NCBI RefSeq assembly: GCF_000699445.3
Contig: NC_067195.1
Coordinates: 18,361,287 to 18,425,286 of the forward strand
Reading direction: 5' to 3'
Length of the DNA stretch: 64,000 bases
From: Schistosoma haematobium
Taxonomy: Eukaryota > Platyhelminthes > Trematoda > Strigeidida > Schistosomatidae
Below the pieces are notes generated by a model, which worked only from the letters and a program-made list of their open reading frames with translations, was not told the DNA's origin and made no database searches. Below, piece after piece: positions 61,376 to 64,000 of the stretch. Both the position numbers and the translations under genes were made by a program. Position 1 is the stretch's first letter; the number at the start of each line of letters is the position of its first letter.

Positions 61376-62129
61376 GTAAGTGAAGCATATCAATCTCTAA
61401 CTCAGTTTTCACCTGTTGCCTTTGACATCCTTGTATTCGTATACATATCAGGTATTTTGGTAATCCATATTTAATCTGCAGTTCAAGAACACTTGCGACT
61501 AGGGATCTGTCAGCATTTATCAGGATCGACATAGATAATCAACGACTATTTCAAAGTATTGATGCACCTTGTTCCCAGTTCTCCATATTACACTTATTCT
61601 GTACCATATTTTTATTGACTCTGATTTCTAGTATACCTCTTATGTTTTGATCTCGAAGTAAGCTATTTTACACATTTAAAATGGCACAATATATTACAGA
61701 ATAAATACGCCTTTTTTAGCAACTAGTGAATATAGTCGTGAGTGCATACAAAATTAATTTTGTTTCCATTTGTTACTTCAAGTTGTTGCAGTTGTCATTT
61801 ACATAGGAATGATCTGACTTATCGTTTGCTGTAGTTTACTTATTCACAGGTTTACTAAATGATTACCGTTTATGCATTAAAGTTCAACACTGTCCCTATG
61901 TCATCCACAGATATACTTTTAAAGTGGCAAGTATAAAAATATCTGAATGTCTTCATACGGGTAGCGGTAGACTAACTCATGTACATTTGTTAAATGTCTC
62001 CGAACGTATACACTTAATCGCGGATGAAGAATCACTGTCGTCTCGGTGGAAGGCTTTAAAAAACAACAGTTTGTGAAACTAGTATGTTTGGTGACATTAG
62101 ATTTTAGTGTGCATATTTCCTAGACACTA
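61376..62129. other. Region after the last recognised NCBP1 exon
   Basis: Begins with a GTAAGT donor. I searched it by eye for the next NCBP1 block (around the LYEKK and ESYLKRR region of animal homologues) and saw nothing convincing in any frame. It is read as intron. The short frame at 61220-61474 is only the exon plus run-on. Confidence 0.6.
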
Positions 62130-64000
62130 ATTCTGCCTTCCCACAAGGAAGGCTGGGGTTAGAAAAGGTGGACCCTAAAAATGAAGACTTCACCTCGTCC
62201 CACTGATTTCCGTCTCCGGCGGTAAGGCCCCGACAAGTACTGAGCTAAAGCGGAAACTACTCACAAAAAGGTCGTATTCGACCGACCTCAAAACAGTTGT
62301 CTTTTGGGTACTGCGGTCACGTTCTCAGGTCACTAAGGCCACCTTTAAGCCAATTTCTTTTTCACGTAATTCTAGAAAAACCATTCCATGGTGTGGGCAA
62401 TCGGGAAGTGATGACTGCTTCCATACCTCTAACAATACTCAAGATCACTTTATTCATAATTAATTTTCCTCTTCAACTGCTATTATTCCTTCTACCTCGA
62501 TTTCCAACTCTCAACTTCCTCTTTTGACTTCCTTTTTAAGTGTCACCATGGCCAACGATTCTAGTTCGGAAAGCATTGTCCCAGATCTACTGAAACCCCG
62601 CTCTAAAATATACACTGGAGCCTTCAACGTACGCACTTTATATCAAATCGGCTAGCAGGCCTCCTTAATTAAAGCCCTAGAATCTCGTACTATTGTTGTA
62701 TGCTGTCTCCAAAACACCCAGACAGCATCGTAGTGTGGTTATTCACTCGACCTCACCTCGCCAAAACAGAGAGCCGACGAGATACACCCTCTGTGTATCT
62801 GGCGACCCGATGGCTAGTTCTCGTGGACTGGTAAGTGTGGGAATAACACTAAGTACGAGGACAGAATAAACACTATTAGAATGGATACCTGTTAGCAGTC
62901 GCCAATGTGCTGTCCGGCTAGACTGCTCCGTAAGAACTCGGAAGGATAGGGACATACGTCGTTGCCTTTTCGTCATTTCTGCCTACGCAGTTCGAATGAA
63001 GTGGAAGATTTTTACAGAAGGTTTCCTAAACTTCTTCAAAGAGCTTTATGCTCGGACATAGTACTCGTAGAAGGTGACTTTAAAGCGCAGATAGGTAGCT
63101 TAAACCAAACAGAAAGACATTTAGGTGGGCATTTTGGTATTCCGGCTCAGTGAACAGATAATGGTGACCGTTTGCTGCAGCTCTGCTTCGACCGTCGTTT
63201 ATATTTAGCAAACTAATTTTAGTATAAGGAGATACATCGTCTAGCATGGCGAACCCCTGCACCAAACCAACGATGGACTCAAATAGATCATATTGCCGTA
63301 AGTCATCTTTGGAGAGGGTCGATAAAAGACTGCCGCGCGTTCTGGAATACATATTTAGGCTCTGATCATGCTCTAATGCGAGTACGCATTTGCTTGCGCC
63401 TCACTGGATTCAGAAGAACCACATTAAGAAGACCCATTAGAGTTTAACTCAGTGAAGAGAAAGCCAAAAGTATATTCCAGGAACAACTGAGGCTACACTT
63501 AGGCAGTTCTAAAAACGAGACTAATCCAGATGTTGCTTGGAATGATATATGAACAGCTGTGGAAACAGCGGTGACATCTATTAGTGATTCGAACCAAAAA
63601 GTCATGACAAACCAGTGGATTTCTGTTAAGTCTATTGCACTGATATATTCTCATAAACTCATTCCATCAGGCTCTGAACACGATAAAGAGCGAAAACAAA
63701 TCAGATCTAGGTTAACCAAAAGTCTAAGAAACGACTGTGAGCAGTGATGGGCAACGAAAGCAAAAGAAATGGAAAAGACAGCTGCTGTAAGTAACACCAG
63801 ATAGCTTTTCAGACTAATAAAAGAAATTGGAATTAAGAAGTCAAGTGTAAGTGAAACGATCTCGGAAAAAGACGACACTTATCTCAGCCCAAACGTTCAG
63901 TACGATGGGCGGAACACATTAAGGAGCAGTTCAGCTGGCCTTCAGATACTCTACAACTACTCACCATTCCCAGACCGCCTGAATGGAACATTGAAATAGG
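62130..64000 (+). mobile_element. Decayed RTE-type element, 5' part, running off the window
   Basis: Same family as 37720-41600 but on the plus strand. The leader at 62130-62230 (GGTTAGAAAAGGTGGACCCT) is the counterpart of the complement of about 41270-41360. Endonuclease pieces are at 62960-63420: VLVEGDFKAQIGSLNQTERH, LGGHFGIPAQ and RWTQIDHIAV. The connector is at 63559-63747 (SEHDKERKQIRSRLTKSLRN). There are many stops and substitutions, so it is older than the 37720-41600 copy. The reverse transcriptase would lie beyond the window. Confidence 0.82.

Overview
The window is AT-rich eukaryotic DNA from a flatworm, most probably a blood fluke (Schistosoma). Four things suggest this: RTE-type and CR1-type non-LTR retrotransposon remnants; tRNA-derived SINEs that carry a hammerhead ribozyme, as in the schistosome SM-alpha family; one gene with multi-kilobase introns; and a second gene that opens with introns of only 31-36 nt. 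No bacterial, organellar or CRISPR features were seen.

Region 1 (470-48830, + strand) holds the 3' part of an ankyrin gene of the ANK1-3/unc-44 type. I assembled 18 exons by splice sites, phase and homology. They join without a frame break into 4812 nt (1603 codons plus stop). In order they encode the end of the last ankyrin repeat, a linker, two ZU5 domains, the UPA domain, a death domain and a 776-residue tail of low complexity. The 5' exons (the ankyrin repeats) lie left of the window. The linker exons and all death-domain and tail exons except the last are symmetric (phase 1-1), so they look like alternative-splicing cassettes. The tail holds a duplicated Cys-containing motif of 22 residues. 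The 9 kb intron 16 hosts a nearly full-length antisense RTE element.

Region 2 (48831-60673) is intergenic and repeat-rich. It has a possible ankyrin polyadenylation signal, a 362 bp direct duplication of a decayed RTE fragment (50706 and 54433), one copy of a 190 bp LTR-like repeat, and a decayed CR1-like element on the minus strand (about 56540-59560).

Region 3 (60674-61375, + strand) is the 5' end of a nuclear cap-binding protein 80 kDa subunit gene (NCBP1/CBP80). Six exons can be read. After the first intron (about 65 nt, acceptor uncertain) the introns are 34, 31, 35 and 36 nt. The apparent stops in the contiguous sequence fall in these tiny introns. After 61375 no further exon is recognised, and from about 62130 to the window end there is another decayed RTE element. 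Downstream exons are probably outside the window, or the locus is truncated.

The two genes are not functionally linked as far as the sequence shows. Ankyrin is a membrane-cytoskeleton adaptor and NCBP1 is part of the nuclear cap-binding complex. Most remaining sequence is intron or intergenic DNA with SINEs, LINE fragments, an unclassified 0.5 kb repeat family and microsatellites.
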